DNA of 5,406 bases, from the NCBI GenBank assembly GCA_019057735.1, contig JAHLWV010000176.1, forward strand, positions 1 to 5,406, read 5' to 3'. The DNA is from Promethearchaeota archaeon. GTDB lineage: Archaea > Asgardarchaeota > Lokiarchaeia > Sigynarchaeales > SOKP01. A program made the translations under genes and the position numbers. Position 1 is the first letter of the stretch; every line of letters starts with the position of its first letter. Shown in pieces: positions 5,208 through 5,406 of the stretch. The notes beneath the pieces were generated by a model, which worked only from the letters and a program-made list of their open reading frames with translations, had not been told where the DNA came from and ran no database searches.

Positions 5208-5314
5208 GCCCATATAGTGTAGTACGGTTAGCATTAGGGACTGTCACTCCTTCGACCCGGGTTCAACTCCGCGTGTGAAATCCATACGCGATGAAACTCC
5301 CGGTGTGGGCGCCA
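5208..5314 (+). tRNA. tRNA-Asp (anticodon GUC) with an intron in the T-loop
   Basis: After removing 30 bases (5268-5297) a full cloverleaf forms. The acceptor GCCCATA/TGTGGGC has 7 pairs, one G-U. The D-arm is GTGT/GCAT with loop AGTACGGTTA (A14, G15, G18-G19, A21). The anticodon stem is AGGGA/TCCTT with loop CTGTCAC; the anticodon GTC is at 5243-5245. The variable loop is CGAC, four bases, as is usual for Asp. The T-arm is CCGGG/CCCGG with restored loop TTCAACT. The discriminator is G at 5311, normal for tRNA-Asp, and CCA is encoded at 5312-5314, unlike in tRNA-Arg here. Six T's follow at once. Read without splicing, the T-arm is broken, so a default tRNA scan could miss this gene or call it a pseudogene. 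Confidence 0.92.
5268..5297 (+). other. 30-nt BHB intron at tRNA position 59/60
   Basis: The precursor folds into an archaeal bulge-helix-bulge. The outer helix is the T-stem CCGGG/CCCGG, and the central 4-bp helix pairs TTCA (5262-5265, exon) with TGAA (5292-5295, intron). The first bulge is ACT (5266-5268) and the second is ACT (5296-5298). The inner helix is CGCGTGTG/CATACGCG (5270-5277 with 5283-5290, one G-U pair), closed by loop AAATC. One C-A mismatch (5269/5291) sits next to the first bulge. Cutting each bulge between its second and third base removes 5268-5297 and joins ...TTCAAC to TCCCGG..., giving exactly the standard T-arm. The cut sites come from known rules for archaeal splicing endonuclease; the fold is visible in the sequence. 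Confidence 0.9.
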
Positions 5315-5320
5315 TTTTTT
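5315..5320 (+). terminator. U-tract terminator of tRNA-Asp
   Basis: TTTTTT directly follows the encoded CCA, a typical hairpin-free end for an archaeal tRNA transcript. Confidence 0.6.
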
Positions 5321-5406
5321 AACCTATACTATCGATTATGTAAAACTTGCACTTTTTACTATTGTCGAAAAACTGACAAAATTATTCAAATCTAAGCCAG
5401 AATCCC
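5321..5406. other. Window end without a supported gene
   Basis: These last bases are AT-rich. One minus-strand frame stays open from the window edge for 22 codons to a TAA at 5336-5338. It could be the C-terminus of a gene lying to the right, but so short an open frame is not evidence by itself. Confidence 0.4.

Noticed and set aside
5336..5404. 22-codon open minus-strand frame at the window edge
   Set aside because: It is too short to distinguish from chance, and no U-tract follows its stop codon. It is noted only in the description of the window end.
1..5406. CRISPR array, insertion sequence or replication origin
   Set aside because: No regularly spaced repeats, transposase-like protein, terminal inverted repeats with target duplication, or origin-type repeat clusters were seen.

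Overview
The window looks like a piece of an AT-rich archaeal chromosome, most probably from an Asgard archaeon (Loki-/Heimdallarchaeia-like). This is inferred from three things. First, a single-domain Roadblock/LC7 protein sits next to a two-domain longin-like protein, a type abundant in Asgard genomes. Second, one of two tRNA genes carries a 30-nt bulge-helix-bulge intron in its T-loop, which is an archaeal trait. Third, none of the start codons has a Shine-Dalgarno sequence, and several have a TATA-like element about 25-35 bases upstream, as expected for leaderless archaeal transcripts. No lineage search could be run, so the phylum remains an inference.

Layout. Positions 27-1913 hold three minus-strand genes: a membrane-anchored winged-helix/zinc-ribbon protein, a Roadblock/LC7 protein and a tandem longin-like protein, each separated by 100-130 bp and apparently with its own promoter. 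Positions 1914-2340 form a 427-bp AT-rich divergent intergenic region with a striking T8-C-T11 tract, a 12-bp palindrome and a 9-bp direct repeat. Positions 2341-3844 hold plus-strand genes: an SCP2-like (sterol-carrier/lipid-transfer fold) protein, tRNA-Arg(UCG) and an alpha/beta hydrolase. Positions 3876-5059 hold minus-strand genes: a second, clearly paralogous SCP2-like protein convergent with the hydrolase, and a class I SAM methyltransferase. Positions 5208-5314 hold a plus-strand tRNA-Asp(GUC) interrupted by the T-loop intron. The last 85 bases hold nothing I can support.

How the genes may work together. The Roadblock and longin-like proteins belong to fold families that serve small GTPases, as regulators or platforms, so the left part may be a GTPase/membrane-signalling neighbourhood. 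No GTPase is encoded in the window. The two SCP2 paralogues flank a serine hydrolase, which suggests a small lipid-handling group (binding or transfer of a hydrophobic ligand plus ester hydrolysis); the substrate is unknown. The strongest unusual signal is the tRNA-Asp T-loop intron. Its exact cut sites can be derived from the fold and restore a standard T-arm.
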